55,270 nt of DNA from JBGTLU01 sp041743935 (GCA_041743935.1 JBGTLU010000043.1:1-55270); one strand, 5' to 3'. Shown: positions 8,461 through 17,038, counted from the first letter of the stretch. Notes: generated by a model not told the origin, from the letters alone. Made by a program: numbers and translations.

Positions 8461-8567
8461 TCATGAAAATATAAGTCGATCGGATTACGTATCCGAAAAA
8501 TTCTAACTCGATAAATAATGTTTCAGAACAGAAACTATCCAATTATTTTTTCATCGACTTTTCATGA
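8461..8567 (+). promoter_or_regulatory. structured 5' leader of the MATE gene; possible riboswitch-like element
   Basis: Bases 8461-8467 (TCATGAA) pair with 8561-8567 (TTCATGA), which contains the ATG at 8564. Bases 8473-8480 (AAGTCGAT) pair with 8553-8560 (ATCGACTT). The result is a stem of about 15 pairs with a 5-base bulge. It encloses one hairpin at 8481-8495 (CGGAT/ATCCG) and a second at 8513-8548 (AAATAAT+GTTTC pairing with GAAAC+ATTATTT, with a 6-base bulge). Bases 8505-8512 (AACTCGAT) repeat the stem strand 8473-8480 with one change and could compete for the same partner. The layout resembles a three-way junction hiding the start codon. It matches no riboswitch class I recognise; the folding is by eye. 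Confidence 0.5.
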
Positions 8568-9973
8568 CTAATCTGAGAAATACTCCAAGTATAAAACGCT
8601 TTCTGCAACTTTTCAAACTGTCTCTGTCTTCCGAGCATCAAGATTTTACCACCGGAAGTATAAATAAAGCAATATTTCTATTATCGGTGCCAATGGTTCT
8701 AGAAATGGTGATGGAATCTTTATTCGCCGTGGTTGACGTGTTTTTCGTTAGTAAAATTAGCGTTCATGCTGTTGCAACGGTAGGATTAACAGAATCTTTA
8801 TTAACCATTATTTACTCACTGGCAATTGGGTTAAGCATGGCTGCTACTGCCATGGTATCTAGGCGAATTGGCGAAAAAAATCCAAAAGCAGCAGCACGTG
8901 CCGGCATGCAAGCATTGCTCATCGGTTTATTCATTTCAATAATTATAAGCTTTATTGGAATATTTTATTCCGAAGATTTATTGTTACTCATGGGCGCGGG
9001 TCCTGAAGTACTTGCCGGAGTTGCATATACTCGTTGGCTACTCATTGGAAACAGCACCATACTGTTTCTATTCTTAATAAACGGAATTTTTAGAGGTGCC
9101 GGAGATGCCTCTTTGGCCATGCGCGCTTTGTGGATAGGCAATATCACCAACATGATTTTAGATCCTATTTTAATATTCGGATGGGGTTTTATTCCGGCAA
9201 TGGGAATTGAAGGTGCAGGTATAGCATCCGTGGTGGGTAGAGGCGTTGGTGTACTTTATCAAGTGTATCAATTACAAAGCAATAGGAATATTATTAAAGT
9301 AAGCTGGGAAGATTTAAAACCAGATTTTCCGATTATTAAACGCATCATAAGTATTGCTGCAGGTGGCACAGGACAATTTCTAATTGCATCTGCAAGTTGG
9401 ATTTTCCTAATCAGAATTATCTCAGAATTTGGCAGCGATGCATTAGCTGGTTACACCATTGCTATGCGAGTAGTTATTTTCACCATCTTACCTTCCTGGG
9501 GTATGTCTAACGCAGCTGCCACCTTAGTGGGGCAAAACTTAGGAGCAAAACAACCCGATAGAGCCGAAAAATCGGTTTGGCAAACGGCAAAATTCAATGT
9601 TTTGTTTATGTCAATAGTTTCTGTTTGCTATTTAACTTTTGCTTCTGACATCATTCGTATTTTCACTACTGACAGTAATGTAATTTACTTCGGAACTAAA
9701 TGTTTGCAAATTGTAAGTTTAGGATATGTTTTTTATGGATTAGGGATGGTTTTGGTACAATCCTTTAATGGCGCTGGCGATACTCGTACACCAACCTTAA
9801 TAAACTTTTTTGGCTTTTGGTGTTTTCAAATTCCTCTTGCTTATTTTCTGGCTTTCATTCTAAAATGGGATGCTTTAGGGGCATTTTGGGCTATTTCCAT
9901 TGCAGAATCTGCTATTGCTATAACATCTTATTTTATCTTCAAGAAAGGCAAATGGAAACTTAAAAAGGTGTAG
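8564..9973 (+). CDS. MATE family multidrug efflux transporter
   Basis: The 469-residue protein has about 12 hydrophobic segments in two homologous halves. The MATE opening DFTTGSINKAIFLLSVPMV is followed by MESLFAVVDVFFVSKI, a typical MatE domain start; FRGAGDASLAMRALW in the first half is mirrored by FNGAGDTRTPTLINFFGFW in the second. It should export cationic drugs or metabolites by sodium or proton antiport in the inner membrane. Substrate is unknown. It is monocistronic as far as can be seen, with a 150-base upstream gap that holds a promoter box and a strongly foldable leader covering the start codon. Confidence 0.93.
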   Translation: MTNLRNTPSIKRFLQLFKLSLSSEHQDFTTGSINKAIFLLSVPMVLEMVMESLFAVVDVFFVSKISVHAVATVGLTESLLTIIYSLAIGLSMAATAMVSRRIGEKNPKAAARAGMQALLIGLFISIIISFIGIFYSEDLLLLMGAGPEVLAGVAYTRWLLIGNSTILFLFLINGIFRGAGDASLAMRALWIGNITNMILDPILIFGWGFIPAMGIEGAGIASVVGRGVGVLYQVYQLQSNRNIIKVSWEDLKPDFPIIKRIISIAAGGTGQFLIASASWIFLIRIISEFGSDALAGYTIAMRVVIFTILPSWGMSNAAATLVGQNLGAKQPDRAEKSVWQTAKFNVLFMSIVSVCYLTFASDIIRIFTTDSNVIYFGTKCLQIVSLGYVFYGLGMVLVQSFNGAGDTRTPTLINFFGFWCFQIPLAYFLAFILKWDALGAFWAISIAESAIAITSYFIFKKGKWKLKKV

Positions 9974-10003
9974 ATACTTGGAATAAGTATAAAGTATTAA
10001 TAT

Positions 10004-10852
10004 TTAATCTAATATAGCTGAGATAAAACGATCTCTTTCGAACATATCTTTTTTAAGTTGGATGTTTGTAAAACCAGATTTTGCCAGTAAATCTTTCACT
10101 TCATTACCATATTTTTCGTTGATTTCGAAGTAGATTTTACCTTTAGGATTTAGAATAGATGTTCCAATTGTAGCTATACGATCGTAAAATAAAAGGGCAT
10201 TATCCTCTTCAACAAATAATGCCAAATGAGGTTCAAAATCCAGTACATTACGTTGCATAGTTTTCTGTTCACTTCGCAAAACATAAGGCGGATTAGATAC
10301 TAAAACATCAACTTTTAAAGATGGAGTATTTATTAATATATCCATTCTAATCCATTGTATAACAACATTGTTAAGTATTGCATTTTGTTTGGCAACAGCT
10401 AATGCATCTACCGAAACATCTAACGCATAAACCTCTAAATCTGTTAAATATTTTTTTAGCGTAATAGGAATGCAACCAGACCCAGTTCCAATATCTAATA
10501 TGGCTCTATTCGTGTTTTTGTTTTCTAGCATTATCCATTGTACCAATTCTTCTGTTTCGGGTCTTGGAATTAATACATGTTCGTTTACTTTAAAAGTTAA
10601 CCCATAAAACTCCGTTTCGCCCAAAACATATTGTACCGGTTTATTCGTAAGCAATTCTTGAGTGTATTTCTCCAATAAAGTTGCTTTATCATCAGGAAAA
10701 ATGTTGCGAGAAATTAATTGCAATTGCAGGCTGTCTGTTTTAAAAAGATGCCTAAATAGTAGTTTAGCTATGTTTTTAGCTTCGGGTTTATCATAAATAA
10801 CAAATAATTTATCTGTTAATAAGTTTATAGCCTCACCTATGGTTTTATGCAT
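10004..10852 (-). CDS. prmC: peptide chain release factor N5-glutamine methyltransferase
   Basis: The 282-residue protein methylates the GGQ glutamine of RF1/RF2. Visible motifs are the N-terminal helical domain, the SAM site ILDIGTGSGCIPITLKK and the catalytic SNPPYVL. I chose the ATG at 10852; a TTG two codons upstream (10858) overlaps a promoter-like TACTTTG. It is divergent from ribD with 34 bases between the starts. Length is normal for PrmC/HemK. Confidence 0.95.
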   Translation of the reverse strand: MHKTIGEAINLLTDKLFVIYDKPEAKNIAKLLFRHLFKTDSLQLQLISRNIFPDDKATLLEKYTQELLTNKPVQYVLGETEFYGLTFKVNEHVLIPRPETEELVQWIMLENKNTNRAILDIGTGSGCIPITLKKYLTDLEVYALDVSVDALAVAKQNAILNNVVIQWIRMDILINTPSLKVDVLVSNPPYVLRSEQKTMQRNVLDFEPHLALFVEEDNALLFYDRIATIGTSILNPKGKIYFEINEKYGNEVKDLLAKSGFTNIQLKKDMFERDRFISAILD

Positions 10853-10855
10853 GAA

Positions 10856-10862
10856 CAAAGTA
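10856..10862 (-). promoter_or_regulatory. candidate -7 element for prmC
   Basis: On the minus strand this reads TACTTTG, ending 3 bases before the prmC ATG. It lies back to back with the ribD box at 10875-10882 within a 34-base intergenic space. Confidence 0.3.
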
Positions 10863-10874
10863 AGTGAAAAAAGC

Positions 10875-10882
10875 TATTTTTG
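10875..10882 (+). promoter_or_regulatory. candidate -7 element for ribD
   Basis: TATTTTTG matches TAnnTTTG exactly and ends 4 bases before the TTG start of ribD at 10887. If used, the ribD transcript would be leaderless or nearly so. Confidence 0.4.
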
Positions 10883-10886
10883 AGGC

Positions 10887-11939
10887 TTGGAAACGCATAA
10901 AAAATTCATGGTTCGGTGCATAGAACTTGCCATGAACGGTTTAGGTCATGTTAGTCCAAATCCAATGGTTGGAGCAGTAATTGTGCATGAAGATAACATC
11001 ATTGGTGAAGGATTCCATCGCGAGTTTGGCAGTGCACATGCCGAAGTTAATGCCATTCAATCGGTTATAAGCAATTATCATAACCATGCAGAGTTATTAT
11101 CCAACTCTACTTTATATGTTAATCTGGAACCTTGTGCACATTTTGGTAAAACCCCTCCTTGCTCCGATCTAATCATTCAACATAAAATACCTCAAGTAAT
11201 TATTGGCAATGTAGATCCTTTTGAAAAGGTAAAAGGCAAAGGAATTGAAAAACTTATTGCATCGGGTATTAAGGTAGTTACTGGAGTTTTAGAAAAGGAG
11301 TGTAGTGAGTTAAACAAACGTTTTTTTACTTTCCATAATAAGCAACGACCTTACGTAATTTTAAAATGGGCTCAAACGCAAAATGGATTTTTCACTTCGC
11401 TGGAAAAAGAACAGGTTTGGATAACCTCTAAACTAAGTAAGAAATTGGTGCATAAATGGAGAGCAGAAGAAACCGCCATTTTGGTGGGCAAAACTACCGC
11501 TTTGGTAGATAATCCGGAGCTAACGGTACGAGAATGGAAAGGAAAAAATCCAGTAAGAATTGTGATAGATAAAAATCTTGCACTACCAAATAACTTAAAC
11601 ATTTTCAATAACGAAGCTAAAACCCTTATTTTTAATCAGTTAAAAACAGAAACAAAAGAGAACGTTCATTATCTGCAAATAGAGTTTAATGAATATTTAC
11701 CACAATTTATTTTGTATCAATTATATCTGATGGATGTACATTCTGTTATAATTGAAGGCGGAGTATTTACATTAGAAAGTTTTATTAAGCATGGCTTGTG
11801 GGACGAAGCCAGATGCCTAATTGGTAATATGCATATAAAAGATGGAATTAATGCCCCTAAACTTGGTCATTTACCAATATCTGAAGAGATTATTGGAGAT
11901 GATAGATTGATTTTTTACCGAAATAACACTACTATATGA
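10887..11939 (+). CDS. ribD: bifunctional riboflavin deaminase/reductase RibD
   Basis: The 350-residue protein catalyses two steps of riboflavin synthesis. The N-terminal deaminase has the zinc site His51-Ala-Glu53 (SAHAEVNA) and Cys83/Cys92 in EPCAHFGKTPPCSD. The C-terminal reductase domain begins near residue 155 (RPYVILKWAQT) and includes VIIEGGVFTLESF. I keep the TTG start because the 7 residues it adds before the first ATG are normal for the family (METHKKFMVRC). It leads a tight four-gene run; its stop overlaps the next start by 4 bases. No FMN riboswitch is visible, and the 34-base upstream gap is too short for one. Confidence 0.95.
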   Translation: METHKKFMVRCIELAMNGLGHVSPNPMVGAVIVHEDNIIGEGFHREFGSAHAEVNAIQSVISNYHNHAELLSNSTLYVNLEPCAHFGKTPPCSDLIIQHKIPQVIIGNVDPFEKVKGKGIEKLIASGIKVVTGVLEKECSELNKRFFTFHNKQRPYVILKWAQTQNGFFTSLEKEQVWITSKLSKKLVHKWRAEETAILVGKTTALVDNPELTVREWKGKNPVRIVIDKNLALPNNLNIFNNEAKTLIFNQLKTETKENVHYLQIEFNEYLPQFILYQLYLMDVHSVIIEGGVFTLESFIKHGLWDEARCLIGNMHIKDGINAPKLGHLPISEEIIGDDRLIFYRNNTTI

Positions 11940-12811
11940 TATATCTATTCCTTAGCATAGTGCTCACCGCCATGCTCGGTATCCTTTTTAAAGTTTTCGA
12001 ACGGTTTAAGATAAACACCTTTCAAACCATTGTTTTTAATTACATAACTGCAGCAAGTACATCCTTTCTTTTTAGCAATGGAAATGTAAACCTGAATACT
12101 GTTGCACAACAAGATTGGCTTTTACTTGCCATTGGAATGGGTCTTTTATTTATATCGGTATTTAATGCTGTAGGTTATGCTATCCCAAAAATTGGGATAT
12201 CGCCAGTTGCAGTTGCACAAAAAATGTCGGTTATAATCCCAGTTGTATTTGCCATTTTAGTGTATAATGAAAAAGTAAATTTGCCTAAAATTGCCGGAAT
12301 AGCTGTGGCATTAGTTGCTATCTTATTAGCAACATTAAAAGATAAAACTCAAGTTAAAGATTCTAAAGCTTCAATATGGGGTTTCATATTAGTTGCAATT
12401 TTATTCGTTGGAAGTGGTTTAGTTGACTTATTCATCAATTTTGCTCAAGTACGGCATTTTGATTCGGTGGACATGAGTACCTTTTTTGGTTTTGTATTTG
12501 GAAGTGCAGCTGTAGTGGGTATACTATCTCTCAGTGCATTGGTTATAAGCAAAAAAATGAAATTTGAGCCCAAAAGCGTCCTCACCGGAATCATCCTTGG
12601 AGTAACTAACTATGCTTCTTTATACTTTTTAGTTAAAACATTAGAATTACCACAATTTGAAAGTTCTGTAATTTTCCCAATAAATAACATGGGGATTATT
12701 GTAGTAAGTGCCGTTGCAGCTATGTTATTTTTCAAGGAAAAAATCTCTAAAATTAATTGGATAGGCATAGGACTTTCTCTAGTTGCAATTGCTATCATTT
12801 CTTTCGCATAA
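11936..12811 (+). CDS. EamA/DMT family transporter
   Basis: The 291-residue protein has about ten hydrophobic segments in two EamA repeats, ending FKEKISKINWIGIGLSLVAI, the usual EamA repeat end. It sits in the inner membrane; the substrate is unknown. It overlaps ribD by ATGA and abuts the next gene (TAA then ATG), so translational coupling to ribD is likely. RibN riboflavin transporters belong to the same superfamily, so a flavin or flavin-precursor transporter is a reasonable guess, although context is the only support. Confidence 0.85.
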   Translation: MIYLFLSIVLTAMLGILFKVFERFKINTFQTIVFNYITAASTSFLFSNGNVNLNTVAQQDWLLLAIGMGLLFISVFNAVGYAIPKIGISPVAVAQKMSVIIPVVFAILVYNEKVNLPKIAGIAVALVAILLATLKDKTQVKDSKASIWGFILVAILFVGSGLVDLFINFAQVRHFDSVDMSTFFGFVFGSAAVVGILSLSALVISKKMKFEPKSVLTGIILGVTNYASLYFLVKTLELPQFESSVIFPINNMGIIVVSAVAAMLFFKEKISKINWIGIGLSLVAIAIISFA

Positions 12812-13429
12812 ATGCTATTTGACGATAGTTATAGAACCATTAAAATGCCTAATGAGGGTATTTTCAAAGATCGAGGAAGTAAATTTTTGTCTTTTGCCTA
12901 TCCGGTAACTAATGAAACCGAGATAAAACTTATTCTTAGCAATCTTAAAAAACTTCATCCTTCTGCAAATCATCATTGTTTTGCGTATAGGCTAGGTGCA
13001 GATAAAGCGGCATTTAGGGTTCAGGATGATGGAGAACCGAGCGGTTCAGCAGGTAGACCAATTTATAATCAGATTCAATCGGCAGATCTTACCAATATTT
13101 TGGTTGTGGTGATAAGGTATTTTGGTGGAACTCTACTCGGAATTACCGGTTTAATTAATGCCTATAAAACAGCTAGTGCAGAAGTAATTAAATCATCCGA
13201 AATTATTATTAAAACTGTCAATGATGTGTATTCTATTCGGTTTAATGTTGAAGAAATAAATACCCTGATGAGAATATTTAAAGAATTAGAAGTATCCATT
13301 ATCTTACAAGAATTTACTGAGGATTATTATATTGAATTCGAAATAAGGAAATCTTCTATAAATAAATTGGAAGATGCAATAAAACATTTACAAAGTGTGA
13401 GACTTAAATACATAAAAACCTTAGCATGA
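12812..13429 (+). CDS. YigZ/IMPACT family protein
   Basis: The 205-residue protein shows the UPF0029 N-terminal pattern: FAYPV, HHCFAYRLG, QDDGEPSGSAGRPI and VVVIRYFGGTLLGITGL. A smaller C-terminal domain of about 65 residues resembles the DUF1949 region. The family is widespread and has been linked to translation control in eukaryotes (IMPACT); the bacterial role is not settled. It starts on the base after the EamA stop and overlaps the following gene by 4 bases. Confidence 0.9.
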   Translation: MLFDDSYRTIKMPNEGIFKDRGSKFLSFAYPVTNETEIKLILSNLKKLHPSANHHCFAYRLGADKAAFRVQDDGEPSGSAGRPIYNQIQSADLTNILVVVIRYFGGTLLGITGLINAYKTASAEVIKSSEIIIKTVNDVYSIRFNVEEINTLMRIFKELEVSIILQEFTEDYYIEFEIRKSSINKLEDAIKHLQSVRLKYIKTLA

Positions 13430-14298
13430 GCAATTTTAAAGAAACAGATATCATTTTAAATGAAGATGGAAGTATTTATCATTTACGTCTCTTGCCCGAA
13501 GATATCGCCCATAATATCATCACAGTTGGCGATCCGGAACGAGTAAAACAAGTATCTAAATACCTAGATAAAATCATTCTTATAAAAGAAAACAGAGAAT
13601 TTGTTACTCATACTGGCTTTTTAGGAAAAACGAAAATTAGCATAATCTCCACTGGAATAGGTACAGATAACATAGATATTGTACTAAATGAAGTAGATGC
13701 ATTGGTTAATATTGATTTGTCTAGCAGAACTATAAAAGAAAATCATACGTCATTAAATATCATCAGAATAGGCACATCGGGTACATTGCAAGAAACTATA
13801 GAGATTGATAGTTTGCTTTATACCGATATATCAGTAGGATTAGATGCTTTAGGGCATTATTACCCTGTTGCACAAACAACGGATGAAATTAACTTCCAAA
13901 CTAAACTTGGAGAGTATTTGGAATTAATGGATTTAGATATAAAGCCATTTGTAAACGAATGTTCTAATCAATTAAAAGCAACAATAGGAAAAAACATGTT
14001 GCCCGGCATAACACTTACAGCCCCAGGATTTTATGCACCACAGGGGCGCAAAACCAGGGCCTTGTCATCGTTTGGGGATTTTATAGAAAAAATGGCTTCT
14101 TTTAATCTGGGTGGTAAAGTATTAACCAATTTGGAAATGGAAACTTCTGGAATATATCACTTGTCTAAAGCATTGGGGCATCATGCAATATCTATAAATG
14201 CAATATTAGCTAACAGAAAGGCCGGAATATTTAGTAAAAATCCAGAAAAGATTGTTGAAAAAGCAATTAAGCAGGTATTGGAGAATCTAGTTCCTTAA
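13426..14298 (+). CDS. nucleoside phosphorylase (PNP/UDP family)
   Basis: The 290-residue protein has the family phosphate site GDPERV near residue 37, the STGIGTDN loop, RIGTSGTLQ and the purine/pyrimidine-site LEMETSGIYH. It splits a nucleoside with phosphate; the motifs resemble uridine phosphorylase more than futalosine hydrolase, but the base specificity is not certain. It overlaps the gene before it by ATGA and runs 32 bases into the 3' end of mqnA on the other strand, an unusually long convergent overlap. Confidence 0.85.
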   Translation: MSNFKETDIILNEDGSIYHLRLLPEDIAHNIITVGDPERVKQVSKYLDKIILIKENREFVTHTGFLGKTKISIISTGIGTDNIDIVLNEVDALVNIDLSSRTIKENHTSLNIIRIGTSGTLQETIEIDSLLYTDISVGLDALGHYYPVAQTTDEINFQTKLGEYLELMDLDIKPFVNECSNQLKATIGKNMLPGITLTAPGFYAPQGRKTRALSSFGDFIEKMASFNLGGKVLTNLEMETSGIYHLSKALGHHAISINAILANRKAGIFSKNPEKIVEKAIKQVLENLVP

Positions 14299-15001
14299 TT
14301 TTTTCCAAGAAAAATTGTAAAGCTTTTCTCTTGTCATCTGTAAAATCATAACTTATTTTATTCAATAAGTAGTCTTTTTTATCAAAATTCGGAATATCAG
14401 ATAAGGTTTTTAACAACTCCTCTCTTCTTATAATACCATCTTCCAAGGCCCTGTTAAAGGAAGATTTAAACTCATCAGGTAAATTTTTATTAGCAGCCCA
14501 AACAGCAAAAACAAAAGGCAATCCGGTCCAATTTTTCCATTCTTCTGCTAAATCATATACATTATCATAACTGCTTGTAATGCCGAATGTTCTATCGCCT
14601 ATTAATACTTTAGCTTCAGATTTTTGATAGGAAAAAGTGGGATTAATTTTCCAATGTTTAGAAGCTAAAACTCTGGTTAATAAGTTAGATGTTTTAGAGT
14701 GTTCATCTAGTTGTATCGTATTTATTTTGTTAAGTGGCAAATTAGAAAGCAAAAAGACGGAATTCACCTCACCGTTTGCACCAATACAATAATCAGATAG
14801 AATTTCATAAAAGGCAAGCATTGGAAGTACAGCCACCGGAATTAGACCAATATCTACTCTTCCATCCATGAGTTTAGCAGCACAATCACTCGGTATATCC
14901 AGTTGTAAATCCATGTTCTGCAATAAAGAACTTCTTTCTAATCCATATAAAAACGGTTTTGTATTCAGATATGAAACCGCAGAAACTCTAATTTTATTCA
15001 T
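14267..15001 (-). CDS. mqnA: chorismate dehydratase MqnA
   Basis: The 244-residue protein belongs to the menaquinone MqnA/MqnD periplasmic-binding-like fold. VSAVSYLNTKPFLYGL at the N-terminus and VDIGLIPVAVL are the recognisable motifs. MqnA dehydrates chorismate to 3-[(1-carboxyvinyl)oxy]benzoate, the first futalosine-pathway step, whose product is the substrate of MqnE encoded upstream. The start overlaps the phosphatase stop by 8 bases. Its last 32 bases overlap the nucleoside phosphorylase on the other strand. Confidence 0.9.
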   Translation of the reverse strand: MNKIRVSAVSYLNTKPFLYGLERSSLLQNMDLQLDIPSDCAAKLMDGRVDIGLIPVAVLPMLAFYEILSDYCIGANGEVNSVFLLSNLPLNKINTIQLDEHSKTSNLLTRVLASKHWKINPTFSYQKSEAKVLIGDRTFGITSSYDNVYDLAEEWKNWTGLPFVFAVWAANKNLPDEFKSSFNRALEDGIIRREELLKTLSDIPNFDKKDYLLNKISYDFTDDKRKALQFFLEKIKELDSPIPA

Positions 15002-15605
15002 TTAAATGATCTGTATTATTAAATAAAGTAATGGAGAACGCTTCGTTTTCATAGTTAATTTTATATAAGGATAAGTTTTGATGCGGAAAGGTATCCATTT
15101 CACATAACTCATATCCCGAAATTGCGCAAAGTAATAATCGCATAGCTCTGCCGTGCATACAAATCAAAATGTTATTTTCATTTTGCTTGGAAAGTATATA
15201 TTCCAATGCTTCTAGTTGCCTACTTGCCACTTCCAGCGGACTTTCACCACCATCAAAACGTGCATGATAATCGCCATTAGACCACTTGGTTGTAATTTCC
15301 GTGAACCCACGCTTTAAGTCCTCAGAACCTTCCTTCCCTTCGTATTCTCCCCAATCTAACTCATCTAAACCCAACAATTTTTCATATGGTATGCCCATAT
15401 TAATAAATGGTTGTACAGTTTGTTGTGTTCGTTTTAAAGTAGATAGATAAATTTTATCAAAAGAGATGTGTTTGTAAGCACTAAAAAAAAGTATAGCCTG
15501 ATTTCTACCAACTTCATTTAAATCAGAATCTACTCCCCTGCCTTGTACAATGCCTCTTTTATTAAAGTCTGTTTGACCGTGTCTGATTAAGTAGATATTT
15601 TTCAT
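14994..15605 (-). CDS. histidine phosphatase family protein
   Basis: The 203-residue protein has LIRHGQTDFNKRGIVQGRG (phosphohistidine His9) and the second catalytic His in ICMHGRAMR, plus ELDWGEYEGKEG with the proton-donor Glu region. It resembles cobalamin-type or phosphoglycerate-mutase-like phosphatases. Its position is notable: it overlaps mqnE by 4 bases and mqnA by 8, so it is translated with both menaquinone enzymes. No phosphatase step is part of the described futalosine pathway, so its substrate is unclear. Confidence 0.88.
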   Translation of the reverse strand: MKNIYLIRHGQTDFNKRGIVQGRGVDSDLNEVGRNQAILFFSAYKHISFDKIYLSTLKRTQQTVQPFINMGIPYEKLLGLDELDWGEYEGKEGSEDLKRGFTEITTKWSNGDYHARFDGGESPLEVASRQLEALEYILSKQNENNILICMHGRAMRLLLCAISGYELCEMDTFPHQNLSLYKINYENEAFSITLFNNTDHLNE

Positions 15606-16801
15606 TCATTTAACACTGGCAACTTAATAAAATTAGGTTTTTCTTCTTCAAACACTACATTGGTATAATCTTTTATAATTGTGTACAATGTATCTCTTTC
15701 TACAGGAGTTCTACCAACTTGCTTAATTAATTCTACTAATTGTTTAGTAGTTAGCGTTGGATTTTGTTCTTCAGCTCCAGCCATAGAATAAATCTTGGTA
15801 GTATCATCAATCGTTCCATCTATATCATCTACCCCATACGAAAGCGATAGTTGAGCTGTGTTCCTTCCAATCATTGGCCAATAAGCTTTTATGTGCTCAA
15901 AATTATCTAGATAAATTCTGGATACTGCATAATTTTTTAAGTCTTCAATCACACTAACTTCCGCAATATGCGACATTTCATTGTCGCCATTTCTGAATTT
16001 TAATGGGATAAACGTATTAAATCCACCTGTTTTATCTTGTAAATTTCGTAATCTGTCGAGGTGATCTATGCGGTGTGCATACATTTCAATATGGCCATAT
16101 AACATGGTAGCGTTAGATTTTAGTCCAAGTTCATGCGCGGTTGCATGAATTTCCAACCATTCTTCAGACGTACATTTATCTCCACAGATTTCTGCTCTTA
16201 ATTTCTCGTCGAAAATTTCGGCACCTCCACCCGGTATAGATTGCAATCCAGCTTCTATTAGCATTTTAAGCCCTTCCTTAATGCTAACTTTAGCTTTGCG
16301 GAACATATATTCATATTCTACAGCTGTAAAGCCCTTAATATGTAAATCTGGGCGTAGTGCCCGTATATCCTTAAGTAAATCAATAAAAAATTCTAGAGTC
16401 AATTTTGGATGAACTCCACCAACAATGTGCACTTCCGTTACCGATTTACCTTCGTATTTTCTAACCATATCCAACATTTGCTCTTTGCTGAGCACCCAAC
16501 CTTCATCGGCTTGTTTAAGTAAACGAGAATAAGAGCAAAATTTACAAGCAAATACACATAAGTTGGTTGGTTCTATATGAAAGTTGCGGTTAAAATACGT
16601 GATGTTACCGTTTTTCTTCTCACGTATGTAATTAGACAAAATACCAAGAACTGATAAATCAGTTTCAGTATAAAGATAGAGCCCTTCTTCTTGTGTTAGT
16701 CGCTCGGCATTTTTTACTTTTTGTGCAATCTGCTTTAAAGTAGCAGGCAAACCTGTGTTTGTTAGGAGTAAATCTATACTATTGGCAGTAGTTGGTTGCA
16801 T
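15602..16801 (-). CDS. mqnE: aminofutalosine synthase MqnE
   Basis: The 399-residue radical SAM enzyme has the cluster motif CVFACKFC (Cys82, Cys86, Cys89), then VHIVGGVHPKLTLEFF and LQSIPGGGAEIFDEKLR. The stretch SNATMLYGHIE with TGGFNTFIPLKF points to MqnE rather than MqnC. It joins the MqnA product to SAM to make aminofutalosine. I chose the ATG at 16801; an ATG 13 codons upstream (16838-16840) adds a hydrophobic stretch and would place a promoter-like TACTTTTG inside the gene. It leads the operon mqnE - phosphatase - mqnA. Confidence 0.92.
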   Translation of the reverse strand: MQPTTANSIDLLLTNTGLPATLKQIAQKVKNAERLTQEEGLYLYTETDLSVLGILSNYIREKKNGNITYFNRNFHIEPTNLCVFACKFCSYSRLLKQADEGWVLSKEQMLDMVRKYEGKSVTEVHIVGGVHPKLTLEFFIDLLKDIRALRPDLHIKGFTAVEYEYMFRKAKVSIKEGLKMLIEAGLQSIPGGGAEIFDEKLRAEICGDKCTSEEWLEIHATAHELGLKSNATMLYGHIEMYAHRIDHLDRLRNLQDKTGGFNTFIPLKFRNGDNEMSHIAEVSVIEDLKNYAVSRIYLDNFEHIKAYWPMIGRNTAQLSLSYGVDDIDGTIDDTTKIYSMAGAEEQNPTLTTKQLVELIKQVGRTPVERDTLYTIIKDYTNVVFEEEKPNFIKLPVLNE

Positions 16802-16805
16802 GTTG

Positions 16806-16813
16806 CAAAAGTA
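16806..16813 (-). promoter_or_regulatory. candidate -7 element for mqnE
   Basis: On the minus strand this reads TACTTTTG, an exact TAnnTTTG match, ending 4 bases before the ATG at 16801. It supports that ATG over the upstream one. The -33 region is only a partial match. Confidence 0.4.
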
Positions 16814-17038
16814 CTTATTCTGTAGTAAGATTAACAGCATATAGAAAGCTATGTTTTAATTCTATGAATTTAACACCAACTCTGACTATGACATAAAATA
16901 AAGCCTTTGATCTACATTTTTGTAAGTTGTATACATTTAGATACGTTTAGAATGTATAATATTTTGAAATTCATATTTCATAATTAATCATCTCCATCTA
17001 ATACTTTGCATCCGTAAAAAAATATCTACTTTTAAATC

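Noticed and set aside
8461..8567. Small transposon (MITE) reading of the MATE leader
   Set aside because: The 14-15 base inverted ends would fit, but there are no target-site duplications at the borders, the ends overlap the real start codon of a full-length gene, and a promoter box sits at the right distance. I keep it only as an alternative to test.
16841..17038. SAM riboswitch upstream of the transsulfuration gene
   Set aside because: Expected for methionine genes, but I found none of the conserved SAM-I or SAM-II core motifs in the 198 bases.
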